Below, one piece after another: positions 1 to 8,846 of a stretch of DNA of 56,233 nucleotides. The stretch is from Gammaproteobacteria bacterium. Lineage in GTDB: Bacteria > Pseudomonadota > Gammaproteobacteria > Steroidobacterales > Steroidobacteraceae. How positions within the stretch are numbered: the first letter of the stretch is position 1; every line of letters starts with the position of its first letter. The position numbers and the translations under genes are program-made. The notes under the pieces were generated by a model that worked only from the letters and a program-made list of their open reading frames with translations, was not told the origin of the DNA and ran no database searches. The stretch is from the NCBI GenBank assembly GCA_027365225.1, contig DAHXNV010000014.1:1-56233 (forward strand), in the 5' to 3' direction.

Positions 1-218
1 GGCCTCGCGCTGATGCGCCCCGGACGCAATGTGCGCGTTAAAAACGTCATTCCAGTGTGCAAAAATCCGCATGTTCCGCGCGGAGGGCGCGCCACGGTAT
101 TCCCCGGCAAGGACCGAGAGCATTGTCCTGTTATATCGGCCCGGTGAAAAATTGGCGCGCAGTTCTGCTATCGCCGTTGTAAATAGCTTCTTCGGCTTCC
201 GGCCGCCCTGGTGCGCGG

Positions 219-1415
219 TCATTGCCGCACCAGCTCGGCGACGCGCTCGCCCCATTTCTGCCACGCTTCGAGCATTTCCTTGGCATAGCTGTGTTGGTCG
301 TACACGGCTACCAGTCCGGGCTTAGCAACGTGCCCGAGACAGAGCTCTGCCACCATTTGAGAAACGCCGAGAGCCGCCATCCCGGAGCGCACCGTGCGGC
401 GAATGTCATGCAGCCGCCACTCCGGGATCGGGAGTTTCGCGAGCCGCTGCATCATCGCGTGATGAAAATCGAACGGCCGGCGATCGCGCCGCCCCCAAAA
501 TACAAACGGTGAGCCCTCGAGCACGGGTTGCGCGCGCAGGAGGTCGACCACCGCCGGGTGCAGATGAATGACGAACGGCCGGGAATCCTTGTTTCCTGTC
601 TTGCGGCGCTCCGGCGGCAATATCCAAGTCGCCGCGTCGAGGTCCAGTTCAGCCCAGCGCATCCCGGTCGCCTCGCGCCGCCGGCAGCCGGTGAAGATCA
701 GCACCGCAGCGCTCGCACGCGCCGGGTCGCCTTCGGCCTCGAACGCACGCCAGAGCATCATCAGCTCATCGTCGGTGAGCGTCCGCGCACGCACGCGTCG
801 GCCGCCGGTCACGCGCAGCCGATTGCGGGCCGGGTTGACCACTTCAACGCCCCGATCGTAGGACCAGTTATAGAACGAACTGACCAGCGCCATGAATTGG
901 TCGGCAGTCCCGCGTTTGATCGCGTCCACTACCCGGAGCACGTCGGAACGGGTGACGGCTGTCACGGGCTTGCGGCCGAGGTCGTCAATCGCCTTGCGCG
1001 CCGCCGGGGTGAGCCTGACGTGCGGATTCTCCGCGCCCTCGACGTACGTCCGGATGATCGCGTCGACCTTCGCGCGGTAGCGCGGGCGCCAAGTCGATAC
1101 CTCGCTCTGGCGCTCGTACCAACCTCGCATCGCCACTCTGAGAGGCTGGCCGCCGAGGGTGGCGCTCGTAGCCACAACCTGCGCAAGGCGCGCCCTGGCG
1201 GCCTCACGCGCCTTTACGGCGGCCATCTCGGGCCAGTGTGCCCGGAGCGTTTCCCGCTTCTTGCTGCCGTCGGCCTCGCGCCACTGAACGACGAAGGCCG
1301 CGCGGCTCGGGGTGAGTCGCACGCCGAAGCCGGAAACGAGGTCGTCCCAAAGAAACGTCTGCCCGCTCGCCGGGCGAGGCGCTCGCCTGATCGCATCGTC
1401 TGTAACCCGGGCCAT
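219..1415 (-). CDS. Tyrosine-type site-specific recombinase (phage/island integrase)
   Basis: 398 residues, ATG start. The C-terminal catalytic domain shows the expected tetrad: Arg245 in TGCRRRE, His336 and Arg339 in LHDIRRT, His362 in CLGHVA, and the likely nucleophile Tyr372 in VYDQHSY. The N-terminal 70 residues look like the arm-binding domain of P4-type integrases, and residues about 90-200 like the SAM-like core-binding domain. Enzymes of this type integrate and excise genomic islands or prophages. The gene is intact and lies just beyond the 3' end of pilZ, where related genomes usually continue with a TatD-type gene, so an island boundary here is likely (inference). Two imperfect 15-bp direct repeats sit upstream of its start. 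No excisionase or cargo gene is visible; these would lie left of the window. Confidence 0.93.
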   Translation of the reverse strand: MARVTDDAIRRAPRPASGQTFLWDDLVSGFGVRLTPSRAAFVVQWREADGSKKRETLRAHWPEMAAVKAREAARARLAQVVATSATLGGQPLRVAMRGWYERQSEVSTWRPRYRAKVDAIIRTYVEGAENPHVRLTPAARKAIDDLGRKPVTAVTRSDVLRVVDAIKRGTADQFMALVSSFYNWSYDRGVEVVNPARNRLRVTGGRRVRARTLTDDELMMLWRAFEAEGDPARASAAVLIFTGCRRREATGMRWAELDLDAATWILPPERRKTGNKDSRPFVIHLHPAVVDLLRAQPVLEGSPFVFWGRRDRRPFDFHHAMMQRLAKLPIPEWRLHDIRRTVRSGMAALGVSQMVAELCLGHVAKPGLVAVYDQHSYAKEMLEAWQKWGERVAELVRQ

Positions 1416-1526
1416 TGTGTAAGTCGCCTTGTATCAGCTTGTAACCAAGTCCCCGGTTTCCGGCATGCCCCAAAAGGCTTGCCGAGGGGGTCTACAAGGC
1501 GTATCTTACTGAAGTTCCGAGAGAAA

Positions 1527-1561
1527 GCGAATAGGTGCGAAGGCTAGCGAGTAGGTCCGAA
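1527..1561. repeat. Pair of imperfect 15-bp direct repeats between integrase and pilZ
   Basis: GCGAATAGGTGCGAA at 1527-1541 and GCGAGTAGGTCCGAA at 1547-1561 match at 13 of 15 positions and are spaced 20 bp start to start, about two helical turns. Their place just upstream of an integrase gene and next to the end of pilZ makes them candidate integrase-binding or attachment sequences. That role is inference; no second att copy is in the window. Confidence 0.45.
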
Positions 1562-1572
1562 TCAGCAGAATG

Positions 1573-1923
1573 TCACATGGTGTGCGTGGGCTTGTCGCCG
1601 GAGAGCGCCCCGGCCAGATACGTCTCGATCTTCTTCTGGGTCTGACCGTGATCCTGCTCGCTGAACTGTACGCCGATGCCGGCGGTGCGCTTGCCCTGCG
1701 CGCCCTTGGGCGTCACCCAGATGACTCGGCCGGCCACGGGCAGCTTCTCGTCCTCGCCCATCAGATTGAGCAGCATGAACACTTCATCCCCAAGACGGTA
1801 GTTGCTGTTGGTCGGAATGAACAAGCCGCCGTTCTTCACGAACGGCATATAGGCCAGATACAGGGCGCTCTTGTCCTTGATCGTCAGTGTCAGCAGACTC
1901 GGCTTGTTGCTACCGGCTCTCAC
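1573..1923 (-). CDS. PilZ domain protein (type IV pilus / c-di-GMP linked)
   Basis: 116 residues, the usual length of a stand-alone PilZ protein. It reads as a beta-rich PilZ barrel (GGLFIPTN, LGDEVFMLLNL, GRVIWVTPKGAQG, AGIGVQF). The canonical c-di-GMP motif RxxxR...NxSxxG is not evident, as in Xanthomonas and Pseudomonas PilZ proteins that act in type IV pilus assembly by protein contacts. It is last in the fab-pab-mltG-tmk-holB run, directly after holB, an order seen in other Gammaproteobacteria (family knowledge). The start is ATG with a 42-bp gap from holB. Confidence 0.85.
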   Translation of the reverse strand: MRAGSNKPSLLTLTIKDKSALYLAYMPFVKNGGLFIPTNSNYRLGDEVFMLLNLMGEDEKLPVAGRVIWVTPKGAQGKRTAGIGVQFSEQDHGQTQKKIETYLAGALSGDKPTHTM

Positions 1924-1965
1924 GTTCTGGTCCTCGGCTTCGCGGTCGACACCTGCGCGGTGCGC

Positions 1966-2925
1966 TCAGGCGCTTGCGCGCACTGCCATGCGCCGCAGCA
2001 GCGCCTCGAGCGCCACACCCCGGTTGATCGGCACGTCCAATGATGACCGCAGCTCCCGCACGCCCTCCAGGAGCTCAAATGCGCCTCTTATAGTCAGCCC
2101 CGGCGCGCCCGAGTGCGCGCTGGCCCGCAATTCCGCCACCGCGCCCTCCCCGAGCAGTCCGCCGCGAATCCGTTCCGTGAGCCAATTCTCAAAACACCTC
2201 AGCCGCAACGCCGGCTCGCTGCGCGCCCAACGCTCGGCGCTGCCGGCCGGGTCGCCCGCGCCGCCGGCGAGCTGCTCGAGTTCGCGGCGCATCTCGGCTG
2301 CCGTCTGCGCGATCATCACCGGATCGAGCGTCGCGGCGATGAACGGCGCATCGCCGAGCACCGCGAGCGCCTCCTGCCAGTCGGCCGCGCCATGCGTCGC
2401 GGTGAGCCATTGCACGGCTTGGGCACGCGACGGCGCGGGCACGGGGAGACGTTGACAGCGGCTGAGAATGGTCGCCGGCAGACGCGAAGGCACACTCGCG
2501 ACCAGCACCAGCAACGTACGCGGCGGCGGCTCCTCCAGCGTCTTCAGCAATGCATTGGCGGCGAAGCGGTTCAGGCTGTCGGCCGGCGATAGAATCCCGA
2601 CCTTGTAGCCGCCCTGGTGCGCGGTCAGCGCCAGATCGGCCGCGAGCTCGCGCACCTGCTCGATGCGGATCTGCGTCGAGCGTTCCTGCAGGCCAAGCAG
2701 CGCCAAGTCCGGATGCTGCAACCGCCTCACGCGTTCACACGCCACACAAGCCCCGCAGGGCGCGCGCTGCGGATGCGCGCACAGCACAAGCTGCGCCGCC
2801 CAATACGCCAAGCACTCCCCGCCCGCGCCCGGCGCTTCGTGTATCAGCAGCGCATGCGGCATGCGCCCGGCCACGAAGGCCGCGCGCAGCCGCAGCGTCT
2901 GCGCCTCGAGCCACACCGGAGTCAC
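1966..2925 (-). CDS. holB: DNA polymerase III subunit delta prime
   Basis: 319 residues from a GTG at 2925 whose bases overlap the TGA of tmk (GTGA). HolB is part of the clamp loader that places the beta clamp on primed DNA. It shows the zinc-binding cysteines Cys49, Cys57, Cys60 and Cys63 (CGACVAC region), and the sensor region NALLKTLEEPPPRTLLVL followed by LPATILSRCQ, typical of delta prime. The length is normal (about 330). The frame stays open upstream to 3489 but that part only shadows tmk, so the overlapping GTG is preferred. Confidence 0.93.
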   Translation of the reverse strand: MTPVWLEAQTLRLRAAFVAGRMPHALLIHEAPGAGGECLAYWAAQLVLCAHPQRAPCGACVACERVRRLQHPDLALLGLQERSTQIRIEQVRELAADLALTAHQGGYKVGILSPADSLNRFAANALLKTLEEPPPRTLLVLVASVPSRLPATILSRCQRLPVPAPSRAQAVQWLTATHGAADWQEALAVLGDAPFIAATLDPVMIAQTAAEMRRELEQLAGGAGDPAGSAERWARSEPALRLRCFENWLTERIRGGLLGEGAVAELRASAHSGAPGLTIRGAFELLEGVRELRSSLDVPINRGVALEALLRRMAVRASA

Positions 2926-3563
2926 GGCAAGCCTCCCGCCGCCGCGACGCATCGTTCCAGCGCCGCCCCGATCTGCCGCTGCACCGCCTCCAGGGGCGCG
3001 GCCGCGTCGATGACCTGGATGCGCTGCGGCGCGGCGCGCGCCAAGGCCAGATAACCGGCCCGCACGCGCTCGAAGAACGCTTGCGTTTCGCGCTCGAACC
3101 GGTCGCTCTCGGCGCACCGCGCCCGGGCACGCGCGAGGCCCACCGCCACGGGCAAATCCAGAAGCAACGTGCACGCCGGCGTCACATCCGGGTGCACGTG
3201 CTCGGCAAGCGCATCGATCCATGCCGCATCGATGCCGCGGCCGGCGCCCTGATAGGCGCGCGTCGCATCCGTGAACCGATCGCAAATCACCCATTCGCCC
3301 CGCTCGAGCGCCGGACGGATCAAGTTCGTCAGATGGATCGCGCGCGCGGCGAACATCAGCAGCGTCTCGGCATCGGCGGACACCCGCTCCGGTCCCGGCT
3401 CGAGCGCAACGCGCCGAACGCGCTCGGCGAGCGCCGTGCCGCCGGGCTCGCGCGTCAACCGTACGCGCGCCCCGCGGCTGCGCAGCCACTCGCCCGCCCA
3501 GGCCGCCAGTGTCGACTTGCCGGCCCCTTCGATACCCTCCAGGGTGATGAGCCCCGCGCCCAT
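2922..3563 (-). CDS. tmk: Thymidylate kinase (dTMP kinase)
   Basis: 213 residues, normal length. It phosphorylates dTMP to dTDP with ATP in the cytoplasm. The P-loop GIEGAGKST is at residues 10-18, followed by the TREPGGT motif; Asp95-Arg96 in VICDRFTDATRAYQGAG form the substrate-binding DR(Y/F) signature. Its first base overlaps the last base of mltG and its stop overlaps the GTG of holB, so the mltG-tmk-holB genes are tightly coupled, as in enteric bacteria. Confidence 0.96.
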   Translation of the reverse strand: MGAGLITLEGIEGAGKSTLAAWAGEWLRSRGARVRLTREPGGTALAERVRRVALEPGPERVSADAETLLMFAARAIHLTNLIRPALERGEWVICDRFTDATRAYQGAGRGIDAAWIDALAEHVHPDVTPACTLLLDLPVAVGLARARARCAESDRFERETQAFFERVRAGYLALARAAPQRIQVIDAAAPLEAVQRQIGAALERCVAAAGGLP

Positions 3564-4687
3564 CAGGTGTGTCCCGCGGCGGCGCGCCGCGCCTTGGGCC
3601 GCTTCTCGAGGCGCGCCCGACGGCGTGTCTCGAGCTGCACCTTGCGACGCGCCTCGAGCCGGTCCTGACGCAATTGCCGGATGTAGCTCAGTACCTGCGC
3701 ATCATGACGCGCCAGCGTCCGTGAGAACACATGGCCGCCCTTGCCCGTGGCGACGAAGTACAGATCCCGGGTCTTGGCCGGATGCACCGCGGCGTGCAGC
3801 GCCGCCTTGCTCGGCAGGCAGATCGGCGTCGGCGGCAGTCCGGTGTGCAGGTAAGTGTTGTACGGGGATTTGACACTCATGTCCGCGGCACTGAGTGTGC
3901 CGTGGTAACGCTTGCCCAGGGCGTAGATGACGGTCGGATCGGATTGCAAAGGCATACCGCGCCGCAATCGATTGACGAACACCCCCGCGATGCGCGCTCG
4001 CTCGCCTGCCAGTCCGGTTTCCTTCTCGATGATGGAGGCAAGGATCAGCGCCTGGTACGGGCTGTGCACGGGCAGATCGGCGCTGCGGTGCGCCCAGATC
4101 CGCTGCAGCTCCGCCGCCATCTTCCGATACGCCACGCGCAGTATGGTCAGATCGGTGGTTCCGGGTGCGAAACTGTAGGTGTCGGGAAAGAAGCGCCCCT
4201 CGGGATTCTCGCCCGGATGGCCGAGCGCGGCCATGATCTGCGCACCACTCTTGCCGCGCAGCGTTGCGCTCACATCCGGATCGGCATCGAGCTCGGCCAG
4301 GAAATCGGCGAATGTGACACCGTCGATCACCGTGATGTGGTCGAGCACGACCCTCCCCTGCTCGAACATGCGCACGATCTGCGCCGGGCTCGAGTACGGC
4401 GGAATATCGTACACGCCGATCTCCATGCGCGGCTGCTCGTCCCTGAGCCGCAGATACAGCTCGACCGCGCGCGGATAGGTCAGCGCGCCGAGCGCGCTCA
4501 GTCGGCTGAACACCCCATGCAGGCTGTCGCCGGCCCTCACCTGCACCCGAACGGTATGATCGGCCGGTCCGGCGGCATCATAGTTGTACTTCAACGCGGC
4601 AAATGCGCCCGCGGCGAGCAGCGCCAAGAGCGCGAGCAACGCCAGGAAATTGCGCCCGTGGCGGCGCGGCACCGCGCTCTCAGCCAT
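3563..4687 (-). CDS. mltG: Endolytic murein transglycosylase MltG (YceG-like)
   Basis: 374 residues. A single membrane segment at about 13-31 (Leu/Ala-rich, after a short basic cytoplasmic end) anchors a periplasmic LysM-like and catalytic YceG domain. The catalytic glutamate is Glu221 in ASIIEKETG, followed by the conserved RIAGVFVNRL and MPLQSDPTVIYALG. It cuts nascent peptidoglycan strands and probably sets glycan length. Its start overlaps the end of pabC by 8 bp. The C-terminus ends in a very Arg/Lys-rich tail (about residues 340-370), longer than in E. coli and of unknown role. Confidence 0.95.
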   Translation of the reverse strand: MAESAVPRRHGRNFLALLALLALLAAGAFAALKYNYDAAGPADHTVRVQVRAGDSLHGVFSRLSALGALTYPRAVELYLRLRDEQPRMEIGVYDIPPYSSPAQIVRMFEQGRVVLDHITVIDGVTFADFLAELDADPDVSATLRGKSGAQIMAALGHPGENPEGRFFPDTYSFAPGTTDLTILRVAYRKMAAELQRIWAHRSADLPVHSPYQALILASIIEKETGLAGERARIAGVFVNRLRRGMPLQSDPTVIYALGKRYHGTLSAADMSVKSPYNTYLHTGLPPTPICLPSKAALHAAVHPAKTRDLYFVATGKGGHVFSRTLARHDAQVLSYIRQLRQDRLEARRKVQLETRRRARLEKRPKARRAAAGHT

Positions 4688-5531
4688 CGGCCGGCGCCTC
4701 GAGCAGCGGCCGCATGAGCGCTGCGAGTCGGGCGGTGAGCGGGCCGGGCGCGAGCTCGCGCCCCGGCAGCGAGCGCACCGGCCACAGACCCACCCGCGCG
4801 TTCGTCAGGAATACCTCGCGCGCCGAGGACAGATCCTCGAGCCTCATGGCACACGCCTCGACCGCAAGCCCCGCGCGCGCCGCCTCGCGCATGACCACCC
4901 GCCGCATCACGCCCGCCACCCCGCAGGTGCGTATCTCGGGCGTGCGCACCCGCACCGCGTTCGCTTCACCGTCGATCAGGAACACGTTGGTCATGGTTCC
5001 GCAGATAAGCCGTCCCGAAGTGCTGAGCATCAACGCCTCATCGGCCTCGGCACTGCCCGGCTCATTGGCCGCGAGAACCTGCTCCAGGCGATTGCAGTGC
5101 TTCATGCCGGCAAGCGCCGGGTTCTCCCCGAGGCGGGTCGAGGCGATCCGCACCCGCGCGCCCGCGCGCCCCTGCGCCGCATCGGCATCGGACCACGGGA
5201 AGCGCATGATGACACAAGTGCCCGCCTCCCGGCCCCAACGATAGCCGCGCGACTCGCCCGGCCCGCGCGTCAGCAGCACCTTGATGATCGCGCGCGGCAG
5301 CGCGGCGGCGGCCTGCTCGATCCGCTCGCGCAGCCGCCCTGCCGCGGGCGCCGGCAGGCCGAGCCGCGCACAGCCGAGCGCCAGGCGCTCGAGGTGCAGC
5401 GCGAGAAAGCGCGGCCGCCGCTCGAGGCACGCGATGGTCTCGAACAGCCCCTCGCCGTAGTGCAACCCGCGATCGAGCGCCGAGACGCTCCCGCCCGAGT
5501 GGCCCTCCGACCAGATCACCTCGCCGCTCAC
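4680..5531 (-). CDS. pabC: Aminodeoxychorismate lyase (4-amino-4-deoxychorismate to PABA)
   Basis: 283 residues from a GTG at 5531 overlapping the pabB stop (GTGA); the open frame continues upstream but only shadows pabB. It is a PLP-dependent fold-type IV enzyme that releases pyruvate and 4-aminobenzoate for folate. Visible family features are SALDRGLHYGEGLFET near the N-terminus, the PLP lysine in GMKHCNRLEQ, and CGTMTNVFLI. PabB, the partner enzyme, is encoded immediately upstream, so the two steps from chorismate to PABA are translationally coupled; PabA is not in the window. Confidence 0.92.
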   Translation of the reverse strand: MSGEVIWSEGHSGGSVSALDRGLHYGEGLFETIACLERRPRFLALHLERLALGCARLGLPAPAAGRLRERIEQAAAALPRAIIKVLLTRGPGESRGYRWGREAGTCVIMRFPWSDADAAQGRAGARVRIASTRLGENPALAGMKHCNRLEQVLAANEPGSAEADEALMLSTSGRLICGTMTNVFLIDGEANAVRVRTPEIRTCGVAGVMRRVVMREAARAGLAVEACAMRLEDLSSAREVFLTNARVGLWPVRSLPGRELAPGPLTARLAALMRPLLEAPADG

Positions 5532-6910
5532 GCCCGGACATCCCGTGCGGCCTGCGGCGCAAGCGCCGCCAGCAGGCCGCGCGCCTTGGCACGGGTTTCG
5601 GCGAGCTCGCGCTCGGGATCGGAGTCCGCGACGATGCCCGCTCCGGCGCGCAGCTCGAGCGCTGCGCCATCGGTCCACAGCGTGCGGATCAGGATGTTGA
5701 AATCCGCATCCCCGTCACGGCCGAGCCAGCCGAGCGAGCCTGTGAACGGGCCGCGGCCGGCCCCTTCGAGCTCGGCAATGATCTGCATGCAGCGGATCTT
5801 CGGACAGCCGGTGATCGTGCCGCCGGGAAACAGTGCGCGCAACGCGCCGATCGGCGTCAGACCCTCGGCGAGCTCCCCCGTCACGCTCGAGACGATGTGA
5901 TGCACGTGGCGGTAGGACTCGATTTTCATCAGCTCCTCGACGCGCACGCTCCCGGCCCTGCACACCCGACCGAGATCGTTGCGCTCGAGGTCGACCAGCA
6001 TGATGTGCTCGGCCCGCTCCTTCGGGTGCCCGAGCAGCTCATCGACCTCGCGCGCGTGCTGCTCGGGCTGTCCGCTGCGCGCACCGGTGCCCGCGATCGG
6101 CCGGGTGTGAATCCTCCCGTTCTCGATGCGCACCAGCCGCTCGGGCGATGAGCTCAGAATCGACGCTCCACCCCACTGAGCCCACGCGGCAAAGGGCGCC
6201 GGGTTAGCCGCGCGCAGCCGTTCGTAGAGCTCCGCGAGCACAGCGCCCGGGCGCAGCCGGGCGCGCCATGCCCGCGAGAGATTGGCCTGATAGATCTGTC
6301 CCTGCGCGATGTAGTGCTGAGCGCGGCGCACACGCGCAAGATACTGCGCGGCCGGCTCTGCTTCGATCGCCTCGACGAGCGAGGGCTCGGGGCTTGCGCC
6401 AAGGGCGGTCCCGGCAACGCGCTGCGCCTCGGCCGCGATGCGCCCGAGGCTGTCGGCAGCCTCGGGCTCGGCCAGAATACGCAGCGTGTCGTGCTGCCGG
6501 TCATGTACGAGCGCGCACGGACAGCGCAACGCAAAGGCGCGCCAGGGAAATGGCGGTGGCGGCAGAGCCAGCCGCGGCTCGATCTGCGCGGCGAGTTCGT
6601 ACCCGAGGTACACCGCCCAACCGCAACCGAAGGCCGGCTCGCCGCGCGGCGCACGTTCGGTGAGCCACCATTGCTCGAGAGTATCGAGAAAGCCCGCGCC
6701 CGCGCGCAGCAGCCCCGGGGCGAGTCCCTCGCCGCCGAGCGTGCCGGTCCGATCGAGCCACAGCGCCGCGCGCGGTTCGGCCAATAAGATGCTGAAGCGG
6801 CTGAGCGAGCCGTCGGCGGCGCTGTCGAGCAGCAGCGGATAGCGCTGCGGATAGCGCGCCGCGAGCGCTCGCAGCACCCGGGGCGCAAGCTCTAGGTCCC
6901 GAACGATCAA
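5528..6910 (-). CDS. pabB: Aminodeoxychorismate synthase component I, PIAGT class
   Basis: 460 residues. The chorismate-binding domain is clear: RPIAGT at 270-275, EHIMLVDLERNDLGR, SYRHVHHIVSSVTG, and FPGGTITGCPKIRCM. E. coli PabB has lysine at residue 273 of this motif (PIKGT); here it is alanine. PIAGT is usual in anthranilate synthase but is also described for an aminodeoxychorismate synthase class from Stenotrophomonas (established knowledge). Coupling to pabC argues for PABA rather than anthranilate synthesis. The gene lies 19 bp after fabF and appears inserted into the classical fabF-pabC-mltG order. Confidence 0.9.
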   Translation of the reverse strand: MIVRDLELAPRVLRALAARYPQRYPLLLDSAADGSLSRFSILLAEPRAALWLDRTGTLGGEGLAPGLLRAGAGFLDTLEQWWLTERAPRGEPAFGCGWAVYLGYELAAQIEPRLALPPPPFPWRAFALRCPCALVHDRQHDTLRILAEPEAADSLGRIAAEAQRVAGTALGASPEPSLVEAIEAEPAAQYLARVRRAQHYIAQGQIYQANLSRAWRARLRPGAVLAELYERLRAANPAPFAAWAQWGGASILSSSPERLVRIENGRIHTRPIAGTGARSGQPEQHAREVDELLGHPKERAEHIMLVDLERNDLGRVCRAGSVRVEELMKIESYRHVHHIVSSVTGELAEGLTPIGALRALFPGGTITGCPKIRCMQIIAELEGAGRGPFTGSLGWLGRDGDADFNILIRTLWTDGAALELRAGAGIVADSDPERELAETRAKARGLLAALAPQAARDVRA

Positions 6911-6929
6911 GGCACGCTGCCGGCGGCGC

Positions 6930-8177
6930 TCACCCGCTGAAGCGCTTGAATATCACCGTGCCGTTCGTGCCCCCGAAACCGAAGGAGTTCGACAGTGCGA
7001 CATCGATGGCCATCGGGCGGGCCACGTTCGGAACGTAATCCAGATCGCACTCGGGGTCGGGCGTGTCGTAGTTGATGGTCGGCGGAGCAACCTGATCGCG
7101 TATCGCCAGGATCGAGAAGATCGCCTCCACGACGCCCGCGGCGCCGAGCAGATGCCCGGTCATGGACTTGGTGGAACTGATCGCGAGGCGCTTGGCATGA
7201 TCGCCGAAGGCGCGCTTGATGGCGATCGTCTCGGCCTTGTCGCCGGCCAACGTCGAGGTCGCATGCGCATTGACGTACTGCACGGCCTCGGGGCCGAGCG
7301 CCGCGTCCCGCAACGCATTGGCCATCGCCAGGCGCGCCCCCTCGCCATCCTCGGGCGGCAGCGTGATGTGATAGGCATCACCGCTCATCCCGAAGCCGAT
7401 CAGCTCGGCATAGATATGCGCGCCGCGCGCGCGGGCATGCTCGAGCGACTCCAGGATCACGGCTCCACCGCCATCGCCGAGCACGAAGCCGTCACGATCG
7501 CGATCCCACGGACGACTCGCCCGCTGCGGGTCGTCGTTGCGCCGCGAAAGCGCCTTGGCCTGAGCAAAGCTCGCCAGTCCGCACACGGTCGTGGCCATCT
7601 CGCCGCCACCGGCGATCAACAGGTCCGCATCGCCGAATTGTATGGTGCGCATGGCCAGTCCGATCGCATGCGTCGAGGTCGTGCAGGCAGTCACGACCCC
7701 CAGGTTCGGTCCCCTCAACCCATACCGGATCGACAGGTGGCCCGAAATCATGTTGATGATGCTCGCCGGCACGAAGAACGGCGAGATCTTGCGCGGGTTG
7801 TCGGTTTTGACGTACTCGCCGTACTCCCGCTCGATCGTGCCGAGGCCGCCGATCCCCGCCCCGCACACCGCGCCACAGCGGGTCGCATCGAGTCTGGAAA
7901 AATCAAGGCCCGCGTCCTCGACCGCCTGCACCCCGGCGGCCACGCCGTAATGCATGAAATGGTCCATGCGGCGCAGATCCTTGCTGTCGAAATAGCGGTC
8001 CTGATCGAAGTCACGCACCTCCCCGGCAAAACGAACCGGGAAGGCCGACACATCGAAGCGCTGGACCGGCCCGATGCCGCTCTGGCCCGCCAGGATGGTC
8101 TTCCAAGCCGTCTCCACCGCGCTGCCCACCGGCGAGACGATACCCATGCCGGTCACGACGACTCGACGTTTGCTCAC
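6930..8177 (-). CDS. fabF: Beta-ketoacyl-ACP synthase II
   Basis: 415 residues from a GTG at 8177, chosen because GGAG lies 6 bp upstream and the protein then begins at the family position ([11 protein letters not shown]). An upstream TTG at 8204 is possible but lacks support. It elongates acyl-ACP with malonyl-ACP. The Cys-His-His catalytic set is visible: Cys165 in [11 protein letters not shown], His in NAHATST and His in [10 protein letters not shown]. The length matches the family (about 413). It follows acpP after about 250 bp, a gap that contains a small inverted repeat. Confidence 0.96.
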   Translation of the reverse strand: MSKRRVVVTGMGIVSPVGSAVETAWKTILAGQSGIGPVQRFDVSAFPVRFAGEVRDFDQDRYFDSKDLRRMDHFMHYGVAAGVQAVEDAGLDFSRLDATRCGAVCGAGIGGLGTIEREYGEYVKTDNPRKISPFFVPASIINMISGHLSIRYGLRGPNLGVVTACTTSTHAIGLAMRTIQFGDADLLIAGGGEMATTVCGLASFAQAKALSRRNDDPQRASRPWDRDRDGFVLGDGGGAVILESLEHARARGAHIYAELIGFGMSGDAYHITLPPEDGEGARLAMANALRDAALGPEAVQYVNAHATSTLAGDKAETIAIKRAFGDHAKRLAISSTKSMTGHLLGAAGVVEAIFSILAIRDQVAPPTINYDTPDPECDLDYVPNVARPMAIDVALSNSFGFGGTNGTVIFKRFSG

Positions 8178-8392
8178 CTTAGTCTCCGCAATTTCCGCGC
8201 CCAAGCCGGCGCATTCGCATCGCGCCCAACCCCGCTCGTGGCGGCTCGATGCTCGCTCCGGAACCTGCCTGGCGATGCAGATCCTCGCTCCCCGGCGCCT
8301 CGCCTCCCGCAGGCACGTGGAGCAGGGAGCCTCCAGGGGCCGTCAAACGCTACCTGTCTGAAACGACGACACCGCACCCAACGCCACGCCGT

Positions 8393-8406
8393 CCGCCGTA
8401 CGGCGG
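8393..8406. repeat. 14-bp perfect palindrome between acpP and fabF
   Basis: CCGCCGTACGGCGG is self-complementary and lies about 20 bp past the acpP stop on the minus strand. There is no T-run after it, so it is not a classical terminator. It could be a 3' stem that protects the short acpP transcript or slows polymerase before fabF (inference). Confidence 0.4.
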
Positions 8407-8425
8407 GCGCGCCGGTCGCGGCCGC

Positions 8426-8668
8426 TCAAGCCTTGTTGCGCCGCTCGTTGATGTAATCGATCGCCTGCTGGACCGTGGTGATTTTCTCGGCGTCCTCGTC
8501 GGGAATCTCGATCTCGAATTCCTCCTCCAGCGCCATGACCAGCTCGACCGTATCGAGCGAATCGGCACCGAGGTCATCCACGAAGGAGGCGTCATTGGTC
8601 ACTTGCTCCTGCTTGACGCCCAGCTGCTCGGCCACGATGGCCTTGACCTGCTGCTCAACTGTGCTCAT
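8426..8668 (-). CDS. acpP: Acyl carrier protein
   Basis: 80 residues, acidic, with the phosphopantetheine serine Ser37 in [18 protein letters not shown]. It carries growing acyl chains for the Fab enzymes encoded around it. The start is ATG with AAGGA 8 bp upstream; the longer open frame to 8941 is an upstream shadow. The 178-bp gap after fabG and a candidate promoter at 8740-8769 suggest it can be transcribed separately, as in E. coli. Confidence 0.98.
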   Translation of the reverse strand: MSTVEQQVKAIVAEQLGVKQEQVTNDASFVDDLGADSLDTVELVMALEEEFEIEIPDEDAEKITTVQQAIDYINERRNKA

Positions 8669-8739
8669 TAATCGGTCCTTATGTCTGAGTGATTGGACTT
8701 GCATGCCGCGCGCCGGCCGGGGCGCGACGCGGGCGCGGT

Positions 8740-8769
8740 ATTTTAGGGGAACGCGCCAGCGCCTGCCAC
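8740..8769 (-). promoter_or_regulatory. Candidate promoter for acpP
   Basis: On the minus strand GTGGCA (8764-8769) and TAAAAT (8740-8745) are separated by 18 bp, in the 178-bp fabG-acpP gap. Each matches the sigma-70 boxes at 4 or 5 of 6 positions. The call rests on motif and position only. Confidence 0.35.
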
Positions 8770-8846
8770 TCGCCTTCTGCGGCTCGGAGTCATTGATTTT
8801 CCAACGAAATGTCCCACCGGCGGTCGCGACCGCCCGCTGAGGCGCC

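Noticed and set aside
29-325. A 98-codon ORF on plus at the left edge
   Set aside because: It overlaps the integrase 3' end antisense and has no recognisable feature.
1966-3489. A longer HolB beginning at 3489
   Set aside because: The extra N-terminal 188 residues are the tmk gene read in another frame; delta prime starts at the GTG overlapping the tmk stop.
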